A stretch of 64,000 nt of DNA from JAMQPK01 sp963782595 (GCA_963782595.1 CAWAKJ010000007.1:744001-808000); one strand, 5' to 3'; positions 9,685-19,090 are shown, counted from the stretch's first letter. Notes: generated from the letters alone by a model not told the origin. Numbers and translations are program-made.

Positions 9685-11678
9685 CGCTGGCAGCCGCTGC
9701 CAGCCTTTCTGTTTACGCGCAGGACGAGCTACCGGTTCCGACGTTCCGGTCTGAAATCAACTACGTTCAGCTGCCCGTGCGCGTGCTCGACGCGGACGGG
9801 CAGTTCGTGTCCGGCCTCGCACAGTCCGACTTCCGGATTCTGGAAGACGGCAAGCCGCAGACGATCACGGCGTTCAGCGCCGTAGACCTTCCATTTATTC
9901 CTGCCGATTCATCGGTGCCCGCCGCGCCGCTCGCGCGTCTCGATGCGGTGGCGTCCAACGACGTGCCCGAGGTGGACGGGCGAGCGTATCTGTTCGTGCT
10001 GGATGACTACAGTGCCGAATCCGGCGACACGCTCAGGGTGCGCAACCTGATGCACGGCTTCATCCGCGAACGGCTGAGCGCAAACGATCTCGCCGCCGTC
10101 AGCATCATCGGGGGCTCGCGCTCTCAGAACTTCACGCGCAATCGCCAACTGCTGCACGACGCCGTCGATCGCTTCATCGGCGATCGCGTCAGCGATTCGG
10201 ACGACAGTAACCCATTCAACGACACTGGCTTTGCAGGGGCCATATCCGGTCTCCGGCTTCAGCAGACTGTCAATACGATCACCAGGATGGTCGAATGGCT
10301 GGGCTCGATTAAAGGCAGGCGCAAGGCGCTCGTGTGGATAACCTCGTCTCCCATTTGCTCGCTTGCCGACGCCGATTGCCGCGAGCCGCTTCAGCGCGCG
10401 CTGCGAAGCACCATGCAGTCGGACGTGAGTGTCTACGTTGTCGATCCCACTGGTCTCGATCGAGTCGAGCGGCGGTCGAGAGCTGAGAACGACAATCCCA
10501 ATTCACGGCTGGGTGACGGTGGCTACACAGAGGCCTCTAACGATCAGGCTGCGCGTGCATCGTTTCGCGCGTGGCGGTCCGCCCTTCGGGGACCACTCGA
10601 CGGCGCACGCTATCTTGCCGAAGAGAGCGGCGGCATTGCCGTCGTGAACACGAACGACCTCCAAAGTGGGCTGGACCGAATCGTGCGCGACGCCAGCTCG
10701 TACTATCTGCTCGGCTATCACTCGACGAACAACCGGGCCGACGGGAAGTTCCGGCGGAATCAGGTCAGCGTCGCGCGGAGAGATGCACGCGTGGTGCACC
10801 GCAATGGGTACTTTGCGGCGCGGCAAGCTCGTCTCGTCGATTTTCAGCTCGCGCCCGGTGCAGGTACGACTGCCACACGGCTGCAGGAGCTGGCGCGCAG
10901 CCCACTACCCGTGAGTGCCATGCCGCTTCGCGTCTCCGCGACGCCGTTCCTCTCTGCAGAAAACAAAGCACGAGTGGCCGTCGTCGTCGAAATGCCGCCT
11001 CACGGGCTGAGACCCGAGACCGAGGATGGGCGCTATCGATTGAACATCGCCCTGCAAATCGGGTTTTACGATCGAAGCGGCAAGCCTGTCGCCGGCGACG
11101 ACCCCGTGATGGATCTCGACATACCGTTGAGCGCGGCCTCGAAGGTGACACCCAACGGCGTGCGCATGGTGTCGAGAATCGCGGTGCCTCCCGGCGCGTA
11201 TCGGTTCTGGGTCGGCGCGACGCAGACGCCAAGCGGACTGGGCGGCAGCGTCATGACTGAAATCGACATTCCCGACTTCGACAGACAGCCGCTCACGCTC
11301 AGCGGTATTGCGGTGTCATCCACTGACGCCCGGCGGATTTTCACCGCGCGCACCGACGACCTGCTCGACGACGTGTTCGGCGGCCCGCCCGTCGCGCATC
11401 GCGAATTCAATCTCGACAGCGACTTGTGGCTATACGGCGAGATCTACGATCACCGATCTGTCGGCGGTGACGTGACGGCCGACGTCATCGTAAAGGACGC
11501 CGGCGGCAGCATCGTTTACCGGACGCCCTTCGATCCGGCGCCTGTTCAATTTGGCCATCTCGCGCGCATTCCGCTCAAGGGTATCGGTGCGGGCTCGTTC
11601 GTGGCCACGATCGAGGCCCGCTCGAGCTCGCCAGGACCAATTTCCGCGACGCGCACCGTCGCGTTCCGAGTGCGATGA
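9651..11678 (+). CDS. secreted VWFA-related acidobacterial protein
   Basis: A 675-residue protein with a short signal peptide ending VYAQ. The N-terminal 'EINYVQLPVRVLDADGQFVSGLAQSDFRILEDGKPQTITAF' is the hallmark start of the acidobacterial VWFA-related family. A von Willebrand A-like fold follows, ending 'SSYYLLGYHSTNNRADGKFRRNQVSVARRDARVVHRNGYFA'. The last ~250 residues form an extra beta-rich domain. The family is expanded in Acidobacteriota with unknown function, probably protein binding in the periplasm or at the cell surface. Overlap with the upstream gene (34 nt) and the ATGA overlap downstream indicate one operon. Confidence 0.88.
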   Translation: MAGYRARQIAVALAAAASLSVYAQDELPVPTFRSEINYVQLPVRVLDADGQFVSGLAQSDFRILEDGKPQTITAFSAVDLPFIPADSSVPAAPLARLDAVASNDVPEVDGRAYLFVLDDYSAESGDTLRVRNLMHGFIRERLSANDLAAVSIIGGSRSQNFTRNRQLLHDAVDRFIGDRVSDSDDSNPFNDTGFAGAISGLRLQQTVNTITRMVEWLGSIKGRRKALVWITSSPICSLADADCREPLQRALRSTMQSDVSVYVVDPTGLDRVERRSRAENDNPNSRLGDGGYTEASNDQAARASFRAWRSALRGPLDGARYLAEESGGIAVVNTNDLQSGLDRIVRDASSYYLLGYHSTNNRADGKFRRNQVSVARRDARVVHRNGYFAARQARLVDFQLAPGAGTTATRLQELARSPLPVSAMPLRVSATPFLSAENKARVAVVVEMPPHGLRPETEDGRYRLNIALQIGFYDRSGKPVAGDDPVMDLDIPLSAASKVTPNGVRMVSRIAVPPGAYRFWVGATQTPSGLGGSVMTEIDIPDFDRQPLTLSGIAVSSTDARRIFTARTDDLLDDVFGGPPVAHREFNLDSDLWLYGEIYDHRSVGGDVTADVIVKDAGGSIVYRTPFDPAPVQFGHLARIPLKGIGAGSFVATIEARSSSPGPISATRTVAFRVR

Positions 11679-12502
11679 GGGCAGCCATCATGCTTGCGCT
11701 GTCGGCGTCGCTGCTGCACGCCCAGGCCGAGCCGACGCTCGACGAGGTGCTCACTCGCGTGCGCGCCTATCTCACCGAATACGCCAAGCAACTGCCGGCG
11801 ATGATCGCGACCGAGCGATACGAGCAGCGCATCGGATCGGGGATGCGTCGCAATCAACGTGTGCTGATGTCGGATTACGGCCTCATTCAGGTCCAGGGCG
11901 ATTCCGAGTGGCTCGGGTTCCGCGAAGTGCTCACCGTGGACGGCAAGCCGGTCACCGATTCCGCGAGCCGGCTGGCCGAGCTGCTCGCGAAGCCCTCGCC
12001 GCGTGCGCTGCAGCAGGCCAAACGTATCGCGCAGGAGAGTGCCCGCTACAACATCGGCCCGATCGTGCGCACCATCAACGATCCGGCGGTCGTGCTCGAG
12101 CTCCTCGACAACCGCCACCACGATCGCATGCGCTTTACGAGAGGCGACGAAACCAGTATCAACGGCATGCGCGTGTGGATACTCAGATACCAGGAAATTG
12201 GCGGTCCGACGGTTATCCGGACGCCCGAAATGAAAGATCTCCCGGTGCGTGGCCGCGCGTGGATCGATCCTCTGAGCGGTCGGATTCTCAGAGCCGATGC
12301 GGCCATCGACCTTGGCTTCGGGGTGACCGGTACCCTGGACGTGACCTTCGAGTTCGACGGCCGGCTTGGCTTCGCCGTGCCGTCGAAGATGACTGAAAGA
12401 TATACAAACCGAAATCTGGTTGCCGTGTCTTCAGGCGAGGCTACATACAGCAATTACCGCCGGTTTACGGTCGATACGGAAGAGAACATCCAACTCAGGT
12501 AA
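11675..12502 (+). CDS. secreted protein of unknown function
   Basis: A 275-residue protein with an N-terminal signal (MRAAIMLALSASLLHAQ), starting within the ATGA overlap of the preceding VWFA gene. The body alternates beta strands, such as 'RAWIDPLSGRILRADAAIDLGFGVTGTLDVTFEFDGRLGFAVPSKMTERY', reminiscent of outer-membrane lipoprotein-sorting-like folds, and ends in 'YSNYRRFTVDTEE'. I do not recognise a named family. Coupling to the VWFA gene suggests the two proteins work together outside the cytoplasm. Confidence 0.75.
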   Translation: MRAAIMLALSASLLHAQAEPTLDEVLTRVRAYLTEYAKQLPAMIATERYEQRIGSGMRRNQRVLMSDYGLIQVQGDSEWLGFREVLTVDGKPVTDSASRLAELLAKPSPRALQQAKRIAQESARYNIGPIVRTINDPAVVLELLDNRHHDRMRFTRGDETSINGMRVWILRYQEIGGPTVIRTPEMKDLPVRGRAWIDPLSGRILRADAAIDLGFGVTGTLDVTFEFDGRLGFAVPSKMTERYTNRNLVAVSSGEATYSNYRRFTVDTEENIQLR

Positions 12503-12534
12503 ACCCGGCATGTCTGCTGCATTACGCTGCAGGC

Positions 12535-12708
12535 ATGACCAACTTTTTCGTCTACATGATCGGCGTCATTCTCGTCGTCGGCGCGCTGGCGTATGGCGCC
12601 AGCCTGCTGGGACTCAGCTCGACCTGGGTCGCCGTCACAGCCGTTGCGGCGCTGGGACTCGGACTGATGGGGGCCATCGTCAAAACTCGGCAGAAGGAGC
12701 CGTCGTAA
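12535..12708 (+). CDS. 57-residue membrane protein
   Basis: ATG at 12535 encodes MTNFFVYMIGVILVVGALAY and then a second hydrophobic stretch (TWVAVTAVAALGLGLMGAIV) before a charged tail (KTRQKEPS). There are two transmembrane helices and no signal or catalytic motif. Its last 29 nt overlap the 3' end of the convergent PBP gene. Codon use fits its neighbours, so I regard it as a real small membrane protein of unknown role. Confidence 0.6.
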   Translation: MTNFFVYMIGVILVVGALAYGASLLGLSSTWVAVTAVAALGLGLMGAIVKTRQKEPS

Positions 12709-14746
12709 GGATCGGTTCGAGCGGGTCCGTAGAATGGCCGGGGCAGGTCTCATACGGGCCCGTTCCCCTCATGAAGAACTCTTCGTAGACGTTCGGCCGT
12801 CCGTCCTCTGTACCTTCGAAACTGCAGGCCTCCGTCGACCGCCAGCCGCTCTTGCGGCACACCGCAATCCGCTCGACGTCTGCGGGCATCTTGAACCAGT
12901 CCGGCGTCGTGCCCTCGGTGGCCTTCATCATGAAGCGCGCCCACGCCGGCACCGCCACCGTTCCCGCAAATCCGCGCTTCATGATCGTTTTCTTCTCGTC
13001 GTATCCGAACCACACCCCGGCGACCAAATGCGGCGTATAGCCGATGAACCAGGCATCGCCGTAGTCGTCGGTCGTGCCCGTCTTGCCTGCCGCCGGCCGC
13101 TTGAATCCTTCGGCCCGCGCGCGCGTGCCGGTGCCGCGGTTCATGGCATCGGCCAGCATGCTCGACATCAGGTAAGCCGTGCCTTCCCGGATTGCGCGCC
13201 TGGGATGCCGGTCGGTCGAGCTTTGCCAGATAACGGCACCACTGCGATCCTCGATGCGGGTAATCAATGAATGCGGCGCGATGATGCCGCTGTTCGCAAA
13301 TGCGCCATACGCCGACGTGAGATCGAGAAGCGTCACCTCGCCCGTCCCGAGCGCGAGCGATGGGACCGCCGGTAGAGGTGAGCTGATGCCCAGACGCCGC
13401 GCGTAGGTCTGTGTTGTCGAGATGCCGACCATCTGCATCACCCGGACGGCCGCCCGATTGCTCGAGACGGTCAACGCCTGGCGCAGGGTATAGCTGACAG
13501 CCTCGTGCTCCCCCGACGGCAACCATGCGCCTTGCAGGGTCTGAATCGGCGTATCGATTCCCGTCAGGAGCGAGCTCGGCGTGTAGCCCTGCTCGATGGC
13601 CGCGGCGAATAGAAGGGGTTTGAAGGCCGAGCCTGGTTGTCGCTTCGACTGCATCGCGCGATTGAACGGACTCGTGTGGAAGTCGCGTCCGCCCACGAGC
13701 GCCAGTACTTCGCCTGTGTGTGGATCGATGGCGACGAGGGCGCCTTGAAGCCGGCCGGATTTATCGAGCTGCGAGAGCCGTGTCGTCACCGCTTCTTCGG
13801 CGAATTGCTGAAGCGTCGTGTCGAGCGTCGTGTAGATGCGCAGGCCGTCTTCCAGCACGTGTTCCGCGCCAAACTGGTCCATGACCTGACGGCGCACTGC
13901 TTCGAGGAAATACAGTCCAGTGGCTCCATCGGAGTGATGTGCGACGCTCTCATGATGCGGCGTCGCATACGGGTCGTGACGCTCGGGCGCCAGGGCGGCC
14001 GTGGTGGCCGCGGCTTCTGCGTATGCCTGTTCCGCAATCACTCCGCGGTCGCGCATGGCCTTGAGCACGATGTCGCGCCGGGCTCTGGCCACATTGGGTG
14101 ACGTGCGCGGGTTGCAGACAGACGGGCACGGGATGATGCCCGCGAGCAGCGCACTCTCGGCAAGCGTGAGCGTGGCTGCCGACTTCCGGAAATAGCCGCG
14201 GGCAGCAGCTTCGACCCCGTAGTGGCCATCTCCAAGATAGATACGATTGAGATAGGCCTCCAGGATCTCTTCCTTGTTGAATCTGCGCTCAACCCGCAGG
14301 GCGAGCAGCGCCTCTGTGACTTTGCGTTCGAGGTTTCGATCGGGTGAGAGCAGAACGTTGCGGATGAGTTGCTGTGTGATGGTGCTGCCGCCCTGTTTGA
14401 CGGCGCGCGCCTTCAGATCCACCCAGGCTGCTCGTGCCACGCCGACCAGATCCATTCCCCCATGCCTGAAGAAGTTACGATCTTCGGCGGCGACGACCGC
14501 CGAAATCATCGTCGGCGAAACCTGGTCGAGCGGCACGTTCGTCCGGTCTTCGCTCGCGAACGAGAAGACGAGATTCCCATGACGATCGTAGATGAGCGAG
14601 GCCTGGGGTGCGGTGTCCAGTTGCAGATCGAGCGTGAGCCGGTCGAGGCCGCTGGTAAATAGATGGAGCGATCCAAGACAAAAGAGAAAACTAAGTGTGC
14701 CAGCCGACCAGAGGGCGTAACGTGCGAACTGCGGGAGTGAATTCAT
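12680..14746 (-). CDS. class A penicillin-binding protein (PBP1a family)
   Basis: A 688-residue bifunctional peptidoglycan synthase. One N-terminal transmembrane anchor (about 12-32) leads to a GT51 glycosyltransferase domain with 'AAEDRNFFRHGG' (catalytic Glu88) and 'KQGGSTITQQLIRN'. The transpeptidase domain shows the SxxK serine in 'QPGSAFK', SxN in 'VSSNRAA' and 'KTGTT'. It polymerises and cross-links glycan strands in the periplasm. The C-terminal extension contains four Cys residues ('AVCRKSGWRSTEAC', 'YETC') and could form disulfides. Start at 14746; the 200-bp gap to the divergent PNPOx-like gene should hold both promoters. Confidence 0.93.
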   Translation of the reverse strand: MNSLPQFARYALWSAGTLSFLFCLGSLHLFTSGLDRLTLDLQLDTAPQASLIYDRHGNLVFSFASEDRTNVPLDQVSPTMISAVVAAEDRNFFRHGGMDLVGVARAAWVDLKARAVKQGGSTITQQLIRNVLLSPDRNLERKVTEALLALRVERRFNKEEILEAYLNRIYLGDGHYGVEAAARGYFRKSAATLTLAESALLAGIIPCPSVCNPRTSPNVARARRDIVLKAMRDRGVIAEQAYAEAAATTAALAPERHDPYATPHHESVAHHSDGATGLYFLEAVRRQVMDQFGAEHVLEDGLRIYTTLDTTLQQFAEEAVTTRLSQLDKSGRLQGALVAIDPHTGEVLALVGGRDFHTSPFNRAMQSKRQPGSAFKPLLFAAAIEQGYTPSSLLTGIDTPIQTLQGAWLPSGEHEAVSYTLRQALTVSSNRAAVRVMQMVGISTTQTYARRLGISSPLPAVPSLALGTGEVTLLDLTSAYGAFANSGIIAPHSLITRIEDRSGAVIWQSSTDRHPRRAIREGTAYLMSSMLADAMNRGTGTRARAEGFKRPAAGKTGTTDDYGDAWFIGYTPHLVAGVWFGYDEKKTIMKRGFAGTVAVPAWARFMMKATEGTTPDWFKMPADVERIAVCRKSGWRSTEACSFEGTEDGRPNVYEEFFMRGTGPYETCPGHSTDPLEPILTTAPSAEF

Positions 14747-14895
14747 GCTTGCGTCCTGTTTTCAAGGGATTGCAAGCGCAAGGCCACACGCTGCGCCGAT
14801 TCAGCAAATTGGCATCGACGTTGCTCTCTGTCATGACTGAACTTGACTTCCTCGCTTTGCTCCCTGCGAAGCGAAAGCATCCCACCTGATGTGAC

Positions 14896-14912
14896 GGGAG
14901 GCATCGCCTCCC
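14896..14912. promoter_or_regulatory. perfect hairpin in the leader before the PNPOx-like gene
   Basis: GGGAGGC-ATC-GCCTCCC forms a 7-bp stem with a 3-nt loop, 43 nt before the ATG at 14955. There is no following T-run, so it is not a classical terminator. It could be a leader structure; its role is unknown. Confidence 0.35.
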
Positions 14913-14954
14913 GGCCCACCTCATCTTGGCTATGAAATTGCTAACGATTTGAAC

Positions 14955-15461
14955 ATGCGACCTTATGTATCAAGAAGTATCAGACAGTTGCGGCGGTTGT
15001 TGAAGGACATGCCGATCGGCATGCTGACGACCCAGACCTCGGACGGCGTGACGCACAGTCGGCCAATGGTCGTGGACGAGATCGACGAATGCGGCTGGTT
15101 GTGGTTTCTCACCGACCGGGCGTCGCGCAAGACGCTGGAGCTGATTCAGAATCCTCAGACAACGATTGCGTTTCAGTCGCAGACGGGCGATCGCTACGTG
15201 TCGGTGCAAGGAACGGCCGTCATCGTCCAGGACGCGGCGAAAGTGAAGCGCATGTGGAAGCCGGCCTTGCGAGCCTGGTTTCCGCGAGGCCGCGGCGAGA
15301 CTGAGGTCGTACTTGTTGCCGTGCGCGTTGCGCGCGCCGAGTACTGGCTGGTGCCGCGGCGGCTCGCTCGCGTTGTGAGTGCCGCGAGATCAGTGATGAG
15401 GGGCAGACGGTCGGACGCAGGCCATCACGGCGTCCTCGATCTCTACCCGGCGCCTGTGTGA
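14955..15461 (+). CDS. pyridoxamine 5'-phosphate oxidase-like flavin-binding protein
   Basis: A 168-residue split-barrel protein: 'MPIGMLTTQTSDGVTHSRPMVVDEIDECGWLWFLTDRASRKTLELIQNPQTTIAFQSQTGDRYVSVQGTAVIVQD' matches the general-stress-protein-26 / PNPOx-like family, which binds FMN or F420 and reduces or oxidises small substrates in the cytoplasm. The C-terminal 40 residues are basic and diverge from the family. I chose ATG 14955; a TTG lies two codons upstream. The stop overlaps the next gene's possible GTG start at 15458. Confidence 0.8.
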   Translation: MRPYVSRSIRQLRRLLKDMPIGMLTTQTSDGVTHSRPMVVDEIDECGWLWFLTDRASRKTLELIQNPQTTIAFQSQTGDRYVSVQGTAVIVQDAAKVKRMWKPALRAWFPRGRGETEVVLVAVRVARAEYWLVPRRLARVVSAARSVMRGRRSDAGHHGVLDLYPAPV

Positions 15462-16243
15462 CGGGCCGGCAGATGGTGAAAAATGTGTGCCGCAGAAACG
15501 ATGCAGGGGGTTCTGTCGTATGCAGCGACAGAGTGTCGAGTCGTGTACTTGTCCTTGCCGTCGTTGGCCTGGCAGCCGTCGCCGATACAGGGGCGCAAAC
15601 CAACAACTGGCGTCAGTGTCTAACTGACACGACTCCGGCGGCGATCGATGCATGCACGTCAGTCATTTTTTTGGATCCTCAGAATGATGGCGCATTCGTC
15701 AACCGGGGCATCGCCTACCGGCGCATCGGAGAACTGCACCGCGCGCTTCGCGATTACGATCGCGCGATTCAACTGAACCCGAACGCCGCCGACGCGTTCA
15801 ACAATCGCGGTAATGCCTATCGGGCCTTGAACGAGTTCGACAAGGCTGTAAGCGACTACGACGAAGCCATCAGGCTGAACCCGCGATACGCGCATGCATA
15901 CAACAATCGCGGCGTGATTTTTCTCGAGGCGGGCGAGCCCGGACTGGCGGCAGCCGATTTCTCCCAGGCCATCGACTACGATGCCGGCTATGCGAATGCG
16001 TTCCGCAACCGGGGGCTTGCGCGGACCGACCAGCGTCTATTCGACCTCGCCATCAGCGACTTCGACGAGGCATTCAGGCTGAATCCGGAAATAGGGCATG
16101 GCGCTGAATATGCGATCGCGTTGTTCGGCCGCGGGCATGCGCGGCGGCGGAATGGCGAGGCCGGCGGTGATGCCGACATTCAGGAAGCCACGCGGTTGCT
16201 CCCCGATGTGGCGAGCCTGAAGGACGCCGACAGCGTCAGATAA
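15458..16243 (+). CDS. secreted TPR-repeat protein
   Basis: A protein of up to 261 residues. A hydrophobic export segment (VSSRVLVLAVVGLAAVADTGAQ, about 26-47) is followed by a Cys-containing cap 'WRQCLTDTTPAAIDACTSVI'. Four to five TPR units come next ('AFVNRGIAYRRIGELHRALRDYDRAIQLNPNAADAFNNRGNAY...'). The start is uncertain: GTG 15458, ATG 15473 and GTG 15533 are all in frame, and the last places the signal peptide at the N-terminus. The cap with two Cys 11-12 residues apart is shared with the TPR proteins at 55312 and 58789, so these are paralogs. It overlaps the convergent gene at 16236 by 8 nt. Confidence 0.8.
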   Translation: MTGRQMVKNVCRRNDAGGSVVCSDRVSSRVLVLAVVGLAAVADTGAQTNNWRQCLTDTTPAAIDACTSVIFLDPQNDGAFVNRGIAYRRIGELHRALRDYDRAIQLNPNAADAFNNRGNAYRALNEFDKAVSDYDEAIRLNPRYAHAYNNRGVIFLEAGEPGLAAADFSQAIDYDAGYANAFRNRGLARTDQRLFDLAISDFDEAFRLNPEIGHGAEYAIALFGRGHARRRNGEAGGDADIQEATRLLPDVASLKDADSVR

Positions 16244-16508
16244 GGGTACTCGTCAGCTCCAGTCCTTTTCTGAATTCTGCCCACCACGCGCGATCGAGGT
16301 CCGCGGTCATGACCTCGAAAATCACGATATCGTCGCCCTTGTTTTCGCCGGCGTCGTCTCTCCACACACCGCGCGCGGGTGCGCGGGTGTAGGCAGTGAC
16401 GCCGCCAAACCGGTCGGCCAGGTCCGCACGCAGGCGCACGTACTCGGACGCGTCGAACACGCGACCCTCACTGTCGTACACGGGGAGAAGAATCTGCACC
16501 AGGTACAT
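16236..16508 (-). CDS. small conserved-looking hypothetical protein
   Basis: A 90-residue protein, 'MYLVQILLPVYDSEGRVFDASEYVRLRADLADRFGGVTAYTRAPARGVWRDD', with no signal or membrane segment. It has a compact alpha/beta pattern like small dimeric barrel proteins. No named family is recognised with confidence. Its ATG follows immediately after the M23 peptidase stop (16509), so the two are translationally coupled. Confidence 0.7.
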   Translation of the reverse strand: MYLVQILLPVYDSEGRVFDASEYVRLRADLADRFGGVTAYTRAPARGVWRDDAGENKGDDIVIFEVMTADLDRAWWAEFRKGLELTSTLI

Positions 16509-17384
16509 CTATTCCGCGGTGGCCGCGACGAGCGAGAGCGGATCGACGCGTGCCCCGTTCAGACGCACGCTCCAGTGGAGATGCGGCCCCGTTACCCGCC
16601 CGGTCTGGCCGACGAGTCCCACGATGGTGTCGGGCTCGACGCTGTCGCCGGCTTTCACGCGGAACTCGGAGAGATGCGCAAAAATCGAAAAGAGACGGGC
16701 GCCGTGATCGATGACGACGGTGTTGCCGGTGAAGTACAACGGCGACGCGAGTGCGATGGTCCCGTGATTGGCGGCGCGAATGGGCGTGCCCGTCGTCGCG
16801 GAAAAATCAACACCGGCATGAGGCGAGCGGCGCTCGCCGTTGTAGTAGCTGCGCGTGCCGAAATTGCTGCTCGGCTTGCCTTCGACGGGCAGAAGAAATG
16901 GTCCGGTCCACTGCCTGAGCGAGATGCGCGCGTACGCATTCGCGAGTGCCTTGCTGTCGAGTGCAATCTGCTCGAGCGTTTCCGGTGGCGGATCGACGAA
17001 CTCGGGCGAGACCTGCAAACGGCGAACGCGGAACTGTCGCGGCACAACATGCACAGTGCGTGTGGCCGGCGTCGTGCCTCCGTTCCGCTGAATCACCATC
17101 TGGTACGCACCAGGCTCTGTCTCGAGATCGATGCCGAGCAGCGTGCTCCAGCGCTGATTCCGTGCATTGCGCTCGAAATGGAATTCCTGGCCGAGAAAGG
17201 TGGCGGACGGCGCCTCGTCATCGTTCACACTGGCGATCTCGACGCGCACGACGTCGCCTGGGCGCATCGCCTTAGGTGTGAATGACACCTCGAGTGGCCG
17301 CTGTCCTTGCGAGCGGACGACAGCGTCGCTCGTCCAGAGGAGCGACACGACGAGGCCAGCCACGTGCAGGCGGGTCGAAATCAT
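16509..17384 (-). CDS. M23 (LytM) family metallopeptidase, secreted
   Basis: A 291-residue protein with a signal peptide (MISTRLHVAGLVVSLLWTSDAVVRSQ), an N-terminal Ig-like beta domain, and a C-terminal LytM domain. Zinc-site motifs are 'NGERRSPHAGVDFSA' (HxxxD) and 'GPHLHW' (HxH). All ligands of an active glycyl-endopeptidase appear present, so it probably cuts peptidoglycan cross-bridges in the periplasm. It is the first gene of a two-gene operon, divergent from the Rieske gene. Confidence 0.9.
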   Translation of the reverse strand: MISTRLHVAGLVVSLLWTSDAVVRSQGQRPLEVSFTPKAMRPGDVVRVEIASVNDDEAPSATFLGQEFHFERNARNQRWSTLLGIDLETEPGAYQMVIQRNGGTTPATRTVHVVPRQFRVRRLQVSPEFVDPPPETLEQIALDSKALANAYARISLRQWTGPFLLPVEGKPSSNFGTRSYYNGERRSPHAGVDFSATTGTPIRAANHGTIALASPLYFTGNTVVIDHGARLFSIFAHLSEFRVKAGDSVEPDTIVGLVGQTGRVTGPHLHWSVRLNGARVDPLSLVAATAE

Positions 17385-17435
17385 TGCGAATTGACGATAT
17401 CACTTCCGTTCGCAGTGCCGTCAAGCGATACGGAG

Positions 17436-17475
17436 GGGGCGAAGCCCCGCCGTAGCCGCGTAGCGGCGAAGGCGG
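17436..17475. repeat. GC-rich nested hairpins in a divergent promoter region
   Basis: GGGGGCGAAGCCCC is followed by CGCCGTAGCCGCGTAGCGGCGAAGGCGG, a two-hairpin motif. The second part resembles the segment at about 54514-54536 inside the first inverted-repeat element (CGCCGTAGC...GCGAAGGCGG). It sits between the divergent M23 and Rieske genes. Confidence 0.45.
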
Positions 17476-17502
17476 GCATACTGCTTGCAACGCGGGCGCC
17501 TC

Positions 17503-17976
17503 ATGGATAACCCGAAAACCTCCAGGCGCGAATTTTGTGCTCACGCAATTTCGTTCGTGACGGTGGCTTCACTCATCGAAGGATGTGGCGGTGGTGGCAA
17601 TCCGGGCGGCCCGAGCGGCGGCGGCTCAAACGTTCCGCAGCTCTCGCAAGTGAACGGAACGACGGCCGGCAACACGGTTTCGGTGAACGTAGGCGCCGCA
17701 CCGGCGCTTGCAAACGTCGGCAGCGCGGCCCTCGTGCAAGCGGGCGGCAACAGCATTCTCGTGACGAGAACGGGCCAGAACGAGTTCAATGCCTTTACGG
17801 CGATCTGCACGCACGAACAGTGCGTGATTACGGGGTTCTCGTCGGGCACGTTCGTCTGTCCATGCCACGGTTCCCAGTACACGACCAGTGGGACCGTTCA
17901 ACAAGGACCGGCGACTCAGCGGCTCCGGCAGTTCACCACGTCATTTACGAATAACGTACTGACAATTACCGTCTAG
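17503..17976 (+). CDS. Tat-exported Rieske [2Fe-2S] protein
   Basis: A 157-residue protein starting MDNPKTSRREFCAHAISFVTVASLIEGC, a twin-arginine signal. It continues through a Gly-rich linker to a Rieske domain with box 1 'CTHEQC' (C102, H104, C107) and box 2 'CPCHG' (C119, C121, H122). C102/H104/C119/H122 ligate the cluster and C107-C121 should form the usual disulfide. It carries electrons in the periplasm. There is no cytochrome b beside it, so it is not part of an obvious bc1 complex. The neighbouring gene, 9 nt downstream, encodes a haem-motif/beta-barrel protein, suggesting a dedicated electron-transfer pair. Confidence 0.9.
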   Translation: MDNPKTSRREFCAHAISFVTVASLIEGCGGGGNPGGPSGGGSNVPQLSQVNGTTAGNTVSVNVGAAPALANVGSAALVQAGGNSILVTRTGQNEFNAFTAICTHEQCVITGFSSGTFVCPCHGSQYTTSGTVQQGPATQRLRQFTTSFTNNVLTITV

Positions 17977-17985
17977 GTAAATTCA

Positions 17986-19090
17986 ATGACTCAACGCCTG
18001 TTCATTGCGGTGCTCGTGGTGTGCGGTTTCGTACTCTGCGGACGTGCGGCGTCTGCCGAGCCGATGTTTCTCTCGAAGGGAGAGACCCGCTGCACGACGT
18101 GCCATTACTCGCCATCCGGTGGCGGACTGCTGACGCCGTACGGGCGGCTGCAGTCTCGTCAGGAATTGTCGACTACCGATGGCGACCGCGAGCAATTTCT
18201 CTCCGGAGCGTTCGGCGATGCGCTGGGTCCGGTCGATCTTGGCATCGATGCGCGCCCCACGCATCTGCGCGTGGCGTTTCCCGGCGGCTCGACGAACCGG
18301 TTTCTGCTGATGAACGCGGACGTATTGGCCACCGTGCAGGGCGGCGGCTGGACGTTCTACGGCCAGGTCGGCCGGCGCCCGGAAATTGGCAACGTGGGCG
18401 GCGACATTTACTCGTACCAGGTACTGGGGCGGCAGGCAGGTGACAAGCGAGTGGGCGGTACGCGCTGGCCGGTTCTTTCCGTCTTACGGGATACGGTTTG
18501 CCGACCACACCTCGTACAATCGCGTGACGCTCGGCTTCGACAAGTACGATCAGGTGTTTGGCGCCGAGGTCAGCCACATCACGCAGAATCGCCTGATTCA
18601 GATCTCGGCTGGTCCCGGCCGCGCCGAGTCGGTGTTGAACGAGCCGGGGAAGAATCCGTTCACGACGACTGGCCGGGTGCAGTTCGATCTCAGCCGGAGA
18701 AATGTGCTGGTGGGATCGGCAATATACCGAGGGGAATCGGCTCGCGACGTCAGCAATGGCGCCGCAGGTATGGCCTACGGATTTACACCCGGACCGCGCG
18801 TGACCGTCTGGACGCAGATCGACGCGCGATTCCGCGACGAGACCGACGGCGAGTCGATGGTCTTCGTCAACGAAACGTCGTTCGAGGCCATGCGCGGTCT
18901 CTGGCTGAAGTTTTCACCGCAGGTGCGCACGGAGGCCGGTGCACTACCGGGATTCCTCCGTTACAAACTCGAGGCGAATATCCTGCCGCGCACGCATTGG
19001 AACGTTGATATCGCGTACTACCGCGACCAGAACAGGCGCAACAAATTCGTCACGCATACGGTGATGAGCCAGCTGCACCTGTATCTGTGA
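17986..19090 (+). pseudogene. outer-membrane beta-barrel protein with an N-terminal CxxCH motif (one frameshift)
   Basis: A signal peptide (ending AASAEP) precedes 'GETRCTTCHYSPSGGGLLTPYGR', a single c-type haem motif (C36, C39, H40). The rest alternates amphipathic strands typical of an outer-membrane barrel and ends '..VMSQLHLYL'. The frame changes +1 at about 18420, where CAGTACTGG is read CAGGTACTGG; removing one G gives a continuous 'SYQYWGGRQVTSEWAVRAGRFFPSYG'. This is probably a sequence error, and the gene is likely functional, about 367 residues. It lies 9 nt after the Rieske gene. Plausible role (inference): an outer-membrane electron conduit or haem-anchored porin. Confidence 0.72.

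Noticed and set aside
14896..14912. Leader hairpin considered as a riboswitch
   Set aside because: A single 7-bp stem with no conserved aptamer features is not enough to call a riboswitch.
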